A DNA stretch of 64,000 nt from Bradyrhizobium sp. NDS-1 (GCF_032918005.1 NZ_CP136628.1:6681501-6745500), one strand, 5' to 3'; positions 1-9,441 are shown, numbered from the stretch's first letter. A program made the numbers and translations. Notes: a model not told the origin generated them from the letters alone.

Positions 1-1
1 A

Positions 2-478
2 TTCACCGGCCGCCACTGGCAGTATGTGTTCGAGCAGAACGGCAACGCCATCGGCGATTTCAACATGATCGATCAGGCCTCCGGCCTGATCATCGAGCGC
101 GACAATGGCGAAGGCACCGCCGACAAGGCCTGTCCGCAAGGCCAGCGCGGCGAGAACTGCTTTCCTGACCTTGCCAAGTTCAAGCGCATCTACAAGATCG
201 AGCTGACCGACGCCAATGTCGGCAAGCCCGTGCGCAAGATCGGCTATATCGACCTGATGAAGATCAGGGATCCCGACAAGAAGGCGAAGAAGCCGCTCAA
301 CGACGGCGTCTACACCTTCCCGTTCTTCACCATCGAGAACGTCGATCGCGTCGACGACACCCACATCGTCGTCGGCAACGACAACAATCTGCCGTTCTCC
401 TCCAGCCGCGATCCCAACAAGGCCGACGACGACGAGTTCATGCTGCTCGAAGTCGCGGATTTCCTGAAGGCCAAGTGA
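2..478 (+). CDS. Esterase-like activity of phytase family protein, C-terminal part
   Basis: The reading frame is open from the first bases of the window to a TGA at 476-478, so this is the C-terminal ~158 residues of a longer gene. The visible part contains acidic beta-strand-rich sequence with a conserved-looking NNLPFSSSRDPNKADDDEF stretch near the end. I associate that stretch with the secreted phytase-like beta-propeller family (esterase-like activity of phytase, PF13449), common in alphaproteobacteria. Function is not established; related proteins are exported and may bind Ca2+ through Asp/Asn loops such as GNDNN here. An internal GTG at 26 is not a start. A hairpin follows at 488-520, shared with the convergent tonB gene. 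Confidence 0.6.
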   Translation, partial: FTGRHWQYVFEQNGNAIGDFNMIDQASGLIIERDNGEGTADKACPQGQRGENCFPDLAKFKRIYKIELTDANVGKPVRKIGYIDLMKIRDPDKKAKKPLNDGVYTFPFFTIENVDRVDDTHIVVGNDNNLPFSSSRDPNKADDDEFMLLEVADFLKAK

Positions 479-487
479 GCCTGTGTC

Positions 488-520
488 AGCTCCTCTCCCG
501 CTTGTCGCGGGGGAGGAGCT
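488..520. terminator. Hairpin between convergent genes
   Basis: Inverted repeat AGCTCCTC...GAGGAGCT with a GC-rich inner stem (one mismatch) lies between the stop of the phytase-like gene (478) and the stop of tonB (524). It is placed to end transcription from both sides. No long T tract is visible, so rho-independence is uncertain. Confidence 0.5.
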
Positions 521-523
521 CCT

Positions 524-1351
524 TCACCTCCCGAAGTTTACCGGGATGTTGATAGGAACCATTGAATATGTGATCTCGGGCGGCATTGCCGGGAACGGTT
601 GGGCTTGACGCATCATCGCTGCGGCCTGGGCGTCAAGCGCCGCAACACCCGACGATCCGCTGACTCGGCTGGACAGGACCTGGCCGCCGCGGCCGAGCGT
701 GAAGCTCAGCCTGACGACGCCTTTCTGACCATTGGCACCGGCCGGATACTGATGAAAGCGCATCAGATGCGCGCGGACGCGCTGGTAATAGGTCGCCATC
801 GCGGATGCGACGGCACCAGCACTCACCGCCGAGGCAAGCGGAGCTTCGCGCTCCGCACGCGGCGGTGCGCTGGTGCGGGGCGCGGGGGGCGCCTCGGACG
901 GCTTCCGGGCATCGGGGCGCACCAACTTGGGCTTGGCCGGCGCCGGTTTCTCGACGGGCACGACTTTCGCGGGCTCGGGCTTCGGCGGAACTGGCTCGAG
1001 CTTCTGCTCCGGCGGCGCAACCACATCCGGCTTTTCCTGCGGCGGCGTCGGCGGAATCATGTCTTCGACGGCCTGCTGTTGCACCGGCTCCGGCGGCGAG
1101 GCGTCCGCCTGCTGCATCACCGGTCCGGGCGCGATATCGAGCGGTGTTGCCTGCGGTGCCGACGTCTCCGGCGTCATATCGACGAGGACGGCCGGCATGT
1201 TGACGCCCTGCTCCGGCACGTGTTTCAGCCAGTTCATCGCCAGCATTGCGGCCGCGATGTGCAACGCCACGATCGCCGCCGCCGAAGCGCCCCAGCGCGC
1301 GCCCTCACGCTCGCCGAGCGGCTTATGCAGGGCGAAGGCGTTCGCGGTCAT
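524..1351 (-). CDS. tonB: TonB family energy transducer
   Basis: 275 aa. One N-terminal membrane segment (about residues 25-43) is followed by a long Pro/Glu/Lys-rich periplasmic linker (about 60-165). A C-terminal TonB domain (about 185-275) contains the YP motif in FHQYPAGANGQKG and ends in INIPVNF. TonB transmits the proton-motive force harvested by ExbB-ExbD to outer-membrane receptors, here most probably HmuR, encoded upstream on the same strand. The ATG at 1351 overlaps the exbD stop by one base (TGATG), so translation is probably coupled. Last gene of the minus-strand heme-uptake unit; hairpin at 488-520 follows. Confidence 0.93.
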   Translation of the reverse strand: MTANAFALHKPLGEREGARWGASAAAIVALHIAAAMLAMNWLKHVPEQGVNMPAVLVDMTPETSAPQATPLDIAPGPVMQQADASPPEPVQQQAVEDMIPPTPPQEKPDVVAPPEQKLEPVPPKPEPAKVVPVEKPAPAKPKLVRPDARKPSEAPPAPRTSAPPRAEREAPLASAVSAGAVASAMATYYQRVRAHLMRFHQYPAGANGQKGVVRLSFTLGRGGQVLSSRVSGSSGVAALDAQAAAMMRQAQPFPAMPPEITYSMVPINIPVNFGR

Positions 1352-1791
1352 CAGCTGCGTCCGTCGAGGCCGACCAGCGCGACCTTGAGATAGCCGGCGT
1401 TGCGCAAGGCGTTCATCACCTCCATCAGGTCTCCATAAGAGACGGCCTTGTCGGCGCGCAGATAGATGCGTTCATCCTTGCGGCCCTTGGTGGCCGCATC
1501 GAGCGCCGTGACGAGGCCTTCGCGTGCCATTGTCTCCTCACCGACGGCCACGGTGAGATCCGGCTTCACCGTCACGAAGGTCGGCTTGTCCGGCCGCGGC
1601 GCCGGCTCGGCGGCGGTGGCGGGCAGCTCAACGCCGATATCGACGGTTGCGAGTGGGGCTGCCACCATGAAGATGATCAGCAGCACCAGCATCACGTCGA
1701 TGAACGGCGTGACGTTGATCTCGTGGGTGACGTCGAGATCGCTCGCGTCGCCGCGCGAGCCGAGCCTCGATGCGCCGAGCTTTGCGGCCAT
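1351..1791 (-). CDS. exbD: ExbD biopolymer transport protein
   Basis: 146 aa. The single membrane helix NVTPFIDVMLVLLIIFMVAA carries the membrane Asp (in FIDVML) that is essential for proton coupling in ExbD/TolR. The rest is periplasmic. It forms the energising complex with ExbB and TonB. The ATG at 1791 lies 4 bases after the exbB stop (1796) and the stop overlaps the tonB start. It could in principle be TolR, but linkage to hmuR and tonB argues for ExbD. Confidence 0.93.
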   Translation of the reverse strand: MAAKLGASRLGSRGDASDLDVTHEINVTPFIDVMLVLLIIFMVAAPLATVDIGVELPATAAEPAPRPDKPTFVTVKPDLTVAVGEETMAREGLVTALDAATKGRKDERIYLRADKAVSYGDLMEVMNALRNAGYLKVALVGLDGRS

Positions 1792-1795
1792 GGCC

Positions 1796-2572
<777 letters not shown>

Positions 2573-2598
2573 CCCGATCTCCCGACAGATAGAGAAAG

Positions 2599-3114
2599 CT
2601 AAGTGGCCGGCTTTGCCGTAAGACGGTCCGCGAGTTGCCGAAACCGCGCCAACTGATCCGCACGCAGCGCCCGCGTCTCGTCGCGGCCGACGAAAACCTT
2701 GAACATGATGCCGCCGTCGGCGTTCACGAAGGCGACGAAGGCCGAAGTCTTCCCCATGAAGGGCCGCTCGACGAAGGCAACGGCCGCACAGCGCTCGTGG
2801 CGAAGATGGCCGTGCAATCCCTTCGGCTGCATCAGGTTGAAATAGCCGCGGCCGATCTCGCCCGCGGGAATGCTACCAGTGAACTCGAATATCGCATCGT
2901 CCGTATGCACGATCAGCGTGACCTCGCCCCATTCGGCGATGTCCCGCATGGCGGCGGCGAAATGCTCCCCGCCGCCGATGCGCACCATGGAGGACGGCAG
3001 CGCCTCGATCACCGCGCGCGGGGTGACGTTGCGCTCGCGCGCAACGTCCTCGATCACCGCACCGGGATTGTCGGCCATATGCGCCTTGAGATCGGCGAGA
3101 TCGGTGCTCAGCAT
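2599..3114 (-). CDS. hutX: HutX/ChuX-type cytosolic heme carrier
   Basis: 171 aa, the usual length of ChuX/HutX proteins. Features recognised are the N-terminal helical part with VTPRAVIEALP, the central HTDDAIFEFTGSIPAGEIGRG, and the FNLMQPKGLHGHLR segment rich in possible heme-ligating His. Family members bind heme in the cytoplasm and hand it to a degrading enzyme. Here the neighbour hmuQ (30 bases upstream) is such an enzyme, so a HutX-to-HmuQ relay is a reasonable inference. The start at 3114 is preceded by GGGAG. No HmuS-type double-domain protein is present in the locus. Confidence 0.85.
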   Translation of the reverse strand: MLSTDLADLKAHMADNPGAVIEDVARERNVTPRAVIEALPSSMVRIGGGEHFAAAMRDIAEWGEVTLIVHTDDAIFEFTGSIPAGEIGRGYFNLMQPKGLHGHLRHERCAAVAFVERPFMGKTSAFVAFVNADGGIMFKVFVGRDETRALRADQLARFRQLADRLTAKPAT

Positions 3115-3144
3115 GTCCGGCTCCCTATCGTGATCAGCCGCGAT

Positions 3145-3480
3145 CTAAGCGGCCGCGTTCGTCTTGCGCTCGGTCAGGATGACCTCGAAGCCTTCGAACT
3201 TGGGATGGCCGAGATAGAGGCTTTCGCCGGTCTTGTTGTCGGCGCGGGCATGTGCGCGGCGGAATTCCTCTGAGCGCGTCCAAGCCTCGAAAGCTGCCTT
3301 GTCGACCCACACTGTGTGCGAGGAGTACAGCGTGTGATCCTCGAGCACCGGCCCCTTGAGCAAATGGAATTCAACGAAGCCGGCCATGCTGCCGAGATAA
3401 GACTCCCGGGTGCGCCAGACGGTCTCGAAGGCGGCTTCCGAGCCGAGCTTCACCTGAAAGCGATTCATTGCGATGAACAT
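3145..3480 (-). CDS. hmuQ: HmuQ/IsdG-type heme-degrading monooxygenase
   Basis: 111 aa from the ATG at 3480, chosen because AGGAGA lies 8 bases upstream; an upstream TTG/GTG extension to 3549 lacks support. It is an antibiotic-biosynthesis-monooxygenase fold protein. Asn6, Trp67 and His77 fall at the positions of the IsdG catalytic triad (N7, W67, H77 in IsdG). Such enzymes open the heme ring and release iron; in Bradyrhizobium japonicum HmuQ and HmuD have this activity. It sits between the receptor gene hmuR and hutX, consistent with use of imported heme. The 133-base gap to hmuR contains an 11-bp hairpin. Confidence 0.88.
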   Translation of the reverse strand: MFIAMNRFQVKLGSEAAFETVWRTRESYLGSMAGFVEFHLLKGPVLEDHTLYSSHTVWVDKAAFEAWTRSEEFRRAHARADNKTGESLYLGHPKFEGFEVILTERKTNAAA

Positions 3481-3543
3481 TCGATTTTTCTCCTGTGTCT
3501 TGTAAATCGGCGATTGCCGGTCGGATATTCTGGAACGTACAGA

Positions 3544-3569
3544 AGCCACGCTGAGATATCAGCGTGGCT
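3544..3569. terminator. Perfect 11-bp hairpin between hmuR and hmuQ
   Basis: AGCCACGCTGA, loop GATA, TCAGCGTGGCT. It follows the hmuR stop (3614) on the minus strand and precedes hmuQ (start 3480). With no T run it may act as an attenuator or mRNA-stabilising stem rather than a full terminator. A second short stem, GAGGACC-TCG-GGTCCTC, lies at about 3593-3611. Confidence 0.45.
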
Positions 3570-3613
3570 CTGGAGATCAGCGGGGCATTTCCGGAGGACC
3601 TCGGGTCCTCTGT

Positions 3614-6013
3614 TTAGGTACCGCCAAAGTGGTACTTGAGGCCTCCCTTGATCACGAGCCCGGCACCGGCGCTCGCCCATTTCACGTCGTTTTGCGTATC
3701 ACCCGTGCTGCCGACCGGAATGGCGTAGGGCCGATAGTACTGATTGAGAAGATTTTCGACCGAGAAGTTGAGCGTGAGATCGGGCGTTGGCTGATACTGC
3801 GCATAGAAATTCACGAGCTCGTACGAGGTAGCCGGTGTGTAGGTCCGCGGAATGTCGTAGTTCGCAAGCACCGACGTCCACATCACCGACAGAACCAGGG
3901 CTCGGTCGAGCAGGCGGACGCCCGCAGTCGTGGTGACCTTCTGCGGCGGGATGCTGTAGAGGCCAAACCCGGTCTGCAGGTTCTTGCCAGTCTGGTAGGT
4001 GCCCGACAGGCCGAAGAACCAGAGGTTGGCGTCGTACATCGCCTCGGCCTCCACACCCTGGATGCGCGCCGAGGCGATGTTCTGATATTGCAGGAACGGC
4101 AACACCGTGATGCTGGGCGCCGGCGGCGGCCCGGTCGGCACCACGAGCGGATTTCCGTAGGCGACCTGATCGATGAAGTCGCTGACGTCGTTGCGGAAGA
4201 CGTTGATCTTGCCGCGCAGCGTGTCGCCCGACGTGAAGAGATCGTTCTTCTTGATGTTGAAGCCGATTTCCTTGTTCTTGCCGACCTCAGCTCGCAGGTT
4301 TGGATTCGGCACGAAGCAGAAGGTCGAATCCGCGCCCGGCCCCGGCGTGCCCGACGGACAGCGGAAGAACGAATCGTTGACCGTCGCGCCGGAATGCGGC
4401 CCGCTGACCAGCGTTTCCGTGATCGAGGGAGCCCGATAGCCTTCGGCGTAGCTGGCATAAGGGGTCACGACCGCGGTCGGAACCAGGGCGACCGTGATCT
4501 TTGGCGACAGGCGATCGCCGCCCGACGACGAGGTTGCAGAGGAAAGCTGATAATTGTCGTAGCGCAAGGCGCCGATCACCTCGAGCATCGAGGTGTAATT
4601 TGCCTTCCACTGCACGAAGCCGCCGGAGACAGTGCGCTGGCCGCCAGGCGTGGTGACTTCGGCGGTGCCTGTCCTGTCCCGCGTGGAGACCTTGTCCTGG
4701 AAAGCGTCCAGGCCATACGTCACCGCGTGGCGCCAGCTTCCGGTGTCGAACCGCGTCGTGTTGTGCACGTCGATACCGATCGTATCGAGCAGATATCCGC
4801 GGTTGCTGCCGATGCAACCGGACACGGGATTGCCGGGCACGCCGCCGCAATAGACGGACGGGGTGGCGCTGGTATGTCTCGTCTTGATCTGATCGTTCTC
4901 GGTACGATTCCAGTAGATCTTCGCATCCCAGTCGAACCATTGATCGTCCGGCTGCGAGTATTTCCAGCCGAGCGTCGTGGTGTAGTTCTTCACATTGGAT
5001 GCGTAGATCGACGTTCCGTTCAGATTGTTGGTGCCGTTCGCATTGGTCGAATTGGGATCGCCGGCGCGCCGCGGCGGCTGGCCCAGGCTGTAGATGTCTT
5101 CCTGGAAGATGGCGCCGAGCTTGACCTCGTGGCCGTCCGCCGGCCGTACCGTCAGCTTCGCGATGCCGCTGCTGAGCCGATTGCCGGTGTTGGCGACCTC
5201 GAAGCCGGTGCCGTCCTTGTAATTCTCCTGCGTGGAGTAGGTGCCGCCCGCGAACACGTCGACATTCGGGTTGACGTGAACGCCGCCGAAGGCCGAGCCG
5301 AGCGCGCGGCCATAATTGCTGCCAAGGATGGTCTTGACGTCGACACCCCAGCGCTCGCCCACGCGGACAACGTCCTCAATGTCCTTGGTCCGGAACGATG
5401 CCACGCCGCCGATCGCGCCCGAGCCGTAAATATTGGCGGTCGGTCCTCGTACGATGTCGATGCCGCTGATCAGTTCGGGGTTGAGGAAGAAGGACCCGTT
5501 GGCGAAGTGGCCCGTGCGCTGGTAATTCTGCCGCGCGCCATCGACGATGACCGCGACGCGGCCGAAATCCTGCAGGCCGCGGATATTGATCGAAGTCGAT
5601 GGTTCATCTCCGCGATTCTGAACCCACACGCCCGGCACATTATAGATGAGATCGCCGACCGTGCTGGCCTGGCGCCCCTCGATCTGCGCCGAGGTCACGA
5701 CGCTGACCGGTGCCAGCGCATCCACGGCACGCTCCTCGGTCTTCGTTGCCGCGACAGTAATCGCATCGAGCGTTTGCACGGGCGCTACGCCCCCGGCCTG
5801 CGCTCTGGCGTTCATCGCCTCAGGCGTCGCCTGCTGTGCAACAGGCTGCGGCTTGGCCTGCTTGCGCTTCGCCTGCTTCGGCCGCTCCGAGGATGCACTT
5901 TCAGTCTGCGGCTCGGCGGTCTGCGCAACACCGCGCTCCGCCGTCATTGCCGCGATTGTCACCACCGACGCGCCCAAAATCAGGACGCGCGAATACCTAG
6001 CCCCGTCAGCCAT
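3614..6013 (-). CDS. hmuR: TonB-dependent heme/hemoglobin receptor HmuR
   Basis: 799 aa from the ATG at 6013; a GTG at 6031 is an alternative start. A signal peptide precedes a Lys/Pro/Gln-rich region. Then comes the TonB box region (LDAITVAATKTEE) and a plug domain (about 90-215) with INIRGLQDFGRVAVIVDGAR and DIVRGPTANIYGSGAIGGVASF. The 22-strand barrel ends in GGLKYHFGGT with a near-terminal aromatic. The family is TonB-dependent hemoglobin/transferrin/lactoferrin receptor (heme subgroup). It imports heme across the outer membrane. It heads the minus-strand unit and diverges from hmuPTUV. A TTTAGAA half-site lies 24 bases upstream of the ATG. Confidence 0.92.
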   Translation of the reverse strand: MADGARYSRVLILGASVVTIAAMTAERGVAQTAEPQTESASSERPKQAKRKQAKPQPVAQQATPEAMNARAQAGGVAPVQTLDAITVAATKTEERAVDALAPVSVVTSAQIEGRQASTVGDLIYNVPGVWVQNRGDEPSTSINIRGLQDFGRVAVIVDGARQNYQRTGHFANGSFFLNPELISGIDIVRGPTANIYGSGAIGGVASFRTKDIEDVVRVGERWGVDVKTILGSNYGRALGSAFGGVHVNPNVDVFAGGTYSTQENYKDGTGFEVANTGNRLSSGIAKLTVRPADGHEVKLGAIFQEDIYSLGQPPRRAGDPNSTNANGTNNLNGTSIYASNVKNYTTTLGWKYSQPDDQWFDWDAKIYWNRTENDQIKTRHTSATPSVYCGGVPGNPVSGCIGSNRGYLLDTIGIDVHNTTRFDTGSWRHAVTYGLDAFQDKVSTRDRTGTAEVTTPGGQRTVSGGFVQWKANYTSMLEVIGALRYDNYQLSSATSSSGGDRLSPKITVALVPTAVVTPYASYAEGYRAPSITETLVSGPHSGATVNDSFFRCPSGTPGPGADSTFCFVPNPNLRAEVGKNKEIGFNIKKNDLFTSGDTLRGKINVFRNDVSDFIDQVAYGNPLVVPTGPPPAPSITVLPFLQYQNIASARIQGVEAEAMYDANLWFFGLSGTYQTGKNLQTGFGLYSIPPQKVTTTAGVRLLDRALVLSVMWTSVLANYDIPRTYTPATSYELVNFYAQYQPTPDLTLNFSVENLLNQYYRPYAIPVGSTGDTQNDVKWASAGAGLVIKGGLKYHFGGT

Positions 6014-6274
6014 ATCAGCCCCAGCCTGCACTTCACTTCTAAATTTGGCGTCTTTGGCTGGCGTGCGTTCGCAACGCGAACGGCTGGCTGGCTAATTTCT
6101 CAAGTCTCGGGACAAGTTCCCCGCCGCCATAATTGGTTACGTGGCAACACTCTGACGGTCAATGACATCAGGTTACAGTTTATATCGATTGTAAATTGCA
6201 GCCGTTGGAATGCGCTTCGTGCCGCTTATACAACAAGCAGCACTCCAGGATTTAGAAAGCGCATCACACCTCAC
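6014..6274. promoter_or_regulatory. Divergent hmuR / hmuPTUV promoter region with ICE-like half-sites
   Basis: About 260 bases between hmuR and hmuP hold both promoters. TTTAGAA occurs twice: on the minus strand at 6037-6043 (24 bases before the hmuR ATG) and on the plus strand at 6251-6257 (18 bases before the hmuP ATG). Each matches one arm of the rhizobial iron control element bound by Irr (TTTAGAA-N3-TTCTAAA), but the second arm is poor at both. An AT-richer core (about 6172-6195) may hold -10 elements. B. japonicum hmu genes are known to be Irr/ICE controlled; the exact site here is inferred. Confidence 0.45.
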
Positions 6275-6481
6275 ATGTCAGCAATGTCCGGAGACGGCAA
6301 CGGCGGCGCGGCAGAGTCGGCAGGAAGCCCTTCTGCGACAACGAGAACCCTCACCATGCGGGGGACCCGGATCGACAGCCGCGAGCTGTTTGCGGCCGAG
6401 CGCGAGATCATCATCGCGCATGGTGAGGACAGTTACCGGCTTCGCCTGACCTCGCAGAACAAGCTGATCCTGACGAAATAA
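6275..6481 (+). CDS. hmuP: HmuP/HemP heme-uptake regulatory small protein
   Basis: 68 aa. The ATG at 6275 is in frame with the TAA at 6479-6481; an ATG at 6284 is also possible. The C-terminal core TRIDSRELFAAEREIIIAHG followed by EDSYRLRLTSQNKLILTK is the HemP (PF10636) signature. In B. japonicum HmuP is a co-activator needed with Irr for expression of heme-utilisation genes. It is easily missed because a much longer spurious frame on this strand (from 3629), antisense to hmuR, runs into it. hmuT starts 6 bases downstream, so the two are one operon. Confidence 0.85.
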   Translation: MSAMSGDGNGGAAESAGSPSATTRTLTMRGTRIDSRELFAAEREIIIAHGEDSYRLRLTSQNKLILTK

Positions 6482-6487
6482 TCCGTA

Positions 6488-7441
6488 ATGACACTTTGTC
6501 GCACCATCGCCAACCTCCTGCTTTCCAGCGGAATCGCGCTCGGGTCTCCCGCGCACGCCGCCGGCATCACAGTGCATGACGCGCGCAATCGCGACGTCGC
6601 CGTGACCGATTTCGCACGCACGGTCTCGATCGGCGGCGCCATCACCGAGATCCTCTATGCCCTCGGGCTCGAGAACCGGTTGGTCGGCGTCGACACAACG
6701 AGCCTTTATCCGCCAGCGGCGCTGCACGACAAACCCAATGTCGGCTACATGCGCCAGATCTCTGCCGAAGGCGTGCTGGGTCTCAATCCCACCCTGATCC
6801 TGGCGATCCAGGGCTCGGGTCCGCGCGAGACCATGGAGATCCTGGAAACCGCGAAAGTGCCGTTGGTGCTGGTGCCCGAGACCTTCACCGAGGACGGCTT
6901 GATCGAGAAAATAAAGCTCGTCGGCCATGCCATGGGCGTCGACGCACGCGCCGAGTGCCTGAGCGCCGCGGTCGGCGCCGATCTCGCGCAACTCCGAAGG
7001 CTGCGCGCCAAGGTGACCAGGCCGGTGCGCGTGATGTTCGTGATGTCGCTCCAGAACGGGCGGGCCATGGTGGCCGGCCGGAAGACAGCGGCCGACGAAA
7101 TCATCCAGCTCGCCGGCGCCGCCAACGCCGTCGACGATTTCGACGGCTACAAGATCATTGGCGACGAGGCGATCGCGGCGGCAAGACCCGAATTCGCGCT
7201 GTCGATCGAACGCGGCAAGGACTCGCTGCAGGCCGACGCGATCTATGCCCATCCCGGCTTTGCGCTGACACCGGTCGCGGCCAACAAGAGCTTCATCACG
7301 ATGGATGGGCTCTATCTGCTCGGCTTCGGCCCCCGGACGGCGGCGGCGGCGCGCGATCTGTCCGTAAGACTCTATCCGGCCTTGGCCGGACCGGGCGATG
7401 CGTTCACGTCGGCGCTTTCGGCGGCGAATTGCCGGCAATGA
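6488..7441 (+). CDS. hmuT: HmuT periplasmic heme-binding protein
   Basis: 317 aa. Signal peptide with a probable cleavage site after AHA (residue ~24), then a class III periplasmic binding protein. GGAITEILYALGLENRLVGVD is the N-lobe signature and KPNVGYMRQISAEGVLGLNP carries the conserved Tyr that ligates heme iron in HmuT/ShuT. LDs such as MDGLYLLGFGPR form the C-lobe. It delivers heme from the periplasm to HmuUV. It starts 6 bases after hmuP and its TGA overlaps the hmuU ATG (ATGA). Confidence 0.93.
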   Translation: MTLCRTIANLLLSSGIALGSPAHAAGITVHDARNRDVAVTDFARTVSIGGAITEILYALGLENRLVGVDTTSLYPPAALHDKPNVGYMRQISAEGVLGLNPTLILAIQGSGPRETMEILETAKVPLVLVPETFTEDGLIEKIKLVGHAMGVDARAECLSAAVGADLAQLRRLRAKVTRPVRVMFVMSLQNGRAMVAGRKTAADEIIQLAGAANAVDDFDGYKIIGDEAIAAARPEFALSIERGKDSLQADAIYAHPGFALTPVAANKSFITMDGLYLLGFGPRTAAAARDLSVRLYPALAGPGDAFTSALSAANCRQ

Positions 7442-8529
7442 GCGTGGCGATCGGCACCGAAGCGCGCAGCCCGGAACGACGCGCCAGCGCAAGACGACGG
7501 TCCGCATCGTTCGCAATTCCGCTCCTGATCGCCGTGCTCGCGGTCACCGCGGGCGGCGCGCTGACCCTCGGCGCCGCCGGCATCCCCCTCTCCCGCCTGC
7601 CTGCCGCACTCGGGCTATCAGGCGAGAGCACGGCCATGACGAGCCGCGACCAGCTCGTGCTGTGGTCGATCCGCATTCCCCGGATCGCGGCGGCAGCAAT
7701 GGTCGGCGGCCTGCTCGCTGCGGCCGGTGCGATCATGCAGGGACTGTTTCGCAACCCGCTGGCCGATCCCGCGCTGGTCGGCGTCTCCAGCGGCGGCGCG
7801 CTCGCAGCCGCAAGCGCGATCGTCTTCACCGATTCGCGCTTCGGCGAGACGCTTCGCTTTCTCCAGACCGAGCTGCTGCCGCTCGCGGCATTCGCCGGAT
7901 CCCTGGCCACGACCGTCATCCTCTACGGCATATCGAGCCGATCGGGCCGCACCTCGATCGCGATCTTCCTGCTTGCCGGCGTCGCCATCACCGCCATCGC
8001 CAATGCCGGCATCGGGCTGCTGGTGTTCGTCGCCGATGACCGCCAGCTCCGCGACATCACGTTCTGGCTGCTGGGCTCGATGAGCGGCGCGACCTGGACC
8101 AAGGCCGCCGTGCTCGCGCCGATCCTCATCATCGGACTTGCCGCCTGTGCCTTCGTCGCACGCGGTCTCGATCTCCTGGTGCTCGGCGAGGCCGATGCCT
8201 TTCACGGTGGGGTCGATGTCGAGCGTCTCAAGCGGATCTCGATCGTCATGGTCTCCGCCATGACCGGCGTCGCGGTGTCGATCAGCGGCGTCATCGGCTT
8301 CGTCGGCATCGTCGTGCCGCATCTGCTCCGCCTCGTCATCGGACCGACACACCGGCTGCTATTGCCGGCTTCGGTCCTGCTCGGCGCGATCCTGATGGTC
8401 GGCGCCGACACGCTGGCGCGCACGATCGTGGCGCCGGCGGAGATGCCGATCGGCATTCTGACCGCGGCGGTCGGCGCACCGGTCTTCCTCGCCATCCTGC
8501 TGCGGCAGCGCGGCCTCGCCTCGCTATGA
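7438..8529 (+). CDS. hmuU: HmuU heme ABC transporter permease
   Basis: 363 aa from the ATG at 7438, which overlaps the hmuT stop (ATGA); a longer open frame upstream overlaps hmuT and is not used. A FecCD/BtuC-type permease with about 9-10 membrane helices. Family motifs are RIPRIAAAAMVGGLLAAAGA, then QGLFRNPLADPALVGVSSGG, and near the end GFVGIVVPHLLRLVIGPTHR. It forms the inner-membrane heme channel with HmuV and receives substrate from HmuT. Confidence 0.94.
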   Translation: MSVAIGTEARSPERRASARRRSASFAIPLLIAVLAVTAGGALTLGAAGIPLSRLPAALGLSGESTAMTSRDQLVLWSIRIPRIAAAAMVGGLLAAAGAIMQGLFRNPLADPALVGVSSGGALAAASAIVFTDSRFGETLRFLQTELLPLAAFAGSLATTVILYGISSRSGRTSIAIFLLAGVAITAIANAGIGLLVFVADDRQLRDITFWLLGSMSGATWTKAAVLAPILIIGLAACAFVARGLDLLVLGEADAFHGGVDVERLKRISIVMVSAMTGVAVSISGVIGFVGIVVPHLLRLVIGPTHRLLLPASVLLGAILMVGADTLARTIVAPAEMPIGILTAAVGAPVFLAILLRQRGLASL

Positions 8530-9329
8530 GTGCCGTGATCGAGGCGCGATCCCTCAGCAAGCGCGCCGGCCGCGCGACGCTGCTCGATGGCGTCGGCCTG
8601 ACGGTTGCGGCCGGCGAGATGGTCGCCATCATCGGCCCGAACGGCGCCGGCAAATCGACGCTGCTGCGGCTGCTCTCCGGCGATCTCCGGCCGAATGCAG
8701 GCGAGGTCCGGCTGAAGCAGCGCGACATCGGCAGCTTCACGCCGCGCGAGCTCGCCGCGCGCCGCGCGATGCTGTCCCAGCACATCAACGTCACCTTTCC
8801 CTTCACGGTCGAGGAAATCGTGCTGATGGGCGCGGGCGAGCGCAGCGCGCGTGAAGCAGGCTTGCTCGTCGATGCGGCCCTGGACGAGGTTGGCTTATCG
8901 CATTTCCGCGAACGGCAGTTGCCGACGCTGTCAGGCGGCGAGCAGCAGCGCACCCATTTCGCCCGCGTCCTGGTGCAGCTCGCCTGCGGCGAAGCCGAGC
9001 ATGGCCCCGGACTTCTGTTGCTGGACGAGCCGACCTCGAGCCTCGATCTGCGTCACCAGATCGACCTCGTCGAAGCGGCGCGCCGGCGCGCCGCCGGCGG
9101 CACGGCGGTAATCGCGATCCTGCACGACCTCAATCTCGCAATCCGCTTCGCCGACCGGCTCGTCGTGCTGGCCGGCGGCAAGCTCGCCGCCGACGGCTCG
9201 CGCGTGGATGTCGTCACGCGCGAGATCATCCGCGACATCTTCGAAATCGACGCCGTGGTGCACCGGGACGGCGACGGCGTGCCGTACGTGCTGCCTCAGT
9301 CGATGCGGGCGACCGTACCGCCGCGGTGA
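8526..9329 (+). CDS. hmuV: HmuV heme ABC transporter ATP-binding protein
   Basis: 267 aa. Walker A GPNGAGKS near residue 40, signature LSGGEQQR, Walker B LLLLDEPTSSLD and the H-loop ILHDLN are all present. It energises heme import through HmuU. The ATG overlaps the hmuU stop by four bases (ATGA), so hmuT-U-V are translationally coupled. No clear terminator follows in the 112 bases before the next (convergent) gene. Confidence 0.95.
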   Translation: MSAVIEARSLSKRAGRATLLDGVGLTVAAGEMVAIIGPNGAGKSTLLRLLSGDLRPNAGEVRLKQRDIGSFTPRELAARRAMLSQHINVTFPFTVEEIVLMGAGERSAREAGLLVDAALDEVGLSHFRERQLPTLSGGEQQRTHFARVLVQLACGEAEHGPGLLLLDEPTSSLDLRHQIDLVEAARRRAAGGTAVIAILHDLNLAIRFADRLVVLAGGKLAADGSRVDVVTREIIRDIFEIDAVVHRDGDGVPYVLPQSMRATVPPR

Positions 9330-9441
9330 AGTGCGCTCCCCCGTGTGCGCAGGGCTATGGCTCTCGGTAACAGCCGAGTGCACGCCTCGTCCTTCGAAAC
9401 GCGCGCTAGAGAGGGAGCGCACCTCATTTGTGGCCAGCAAC

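Noticed and set aside
599..1393. Open frames antisense to tonB and exbD
   Set aside because: Arg/His/Gly-rich translations typical of GC-rich antisense frames; real genes are on the minus strand.
3629..6481. A 950-codon open frame on the plus strand opposite hmuR
   Set aside because: It is antisense to the clearly recognisable hmuR receptor and gives no known fold; only its last 68 codons (hmuP, 6275-6481) are real.
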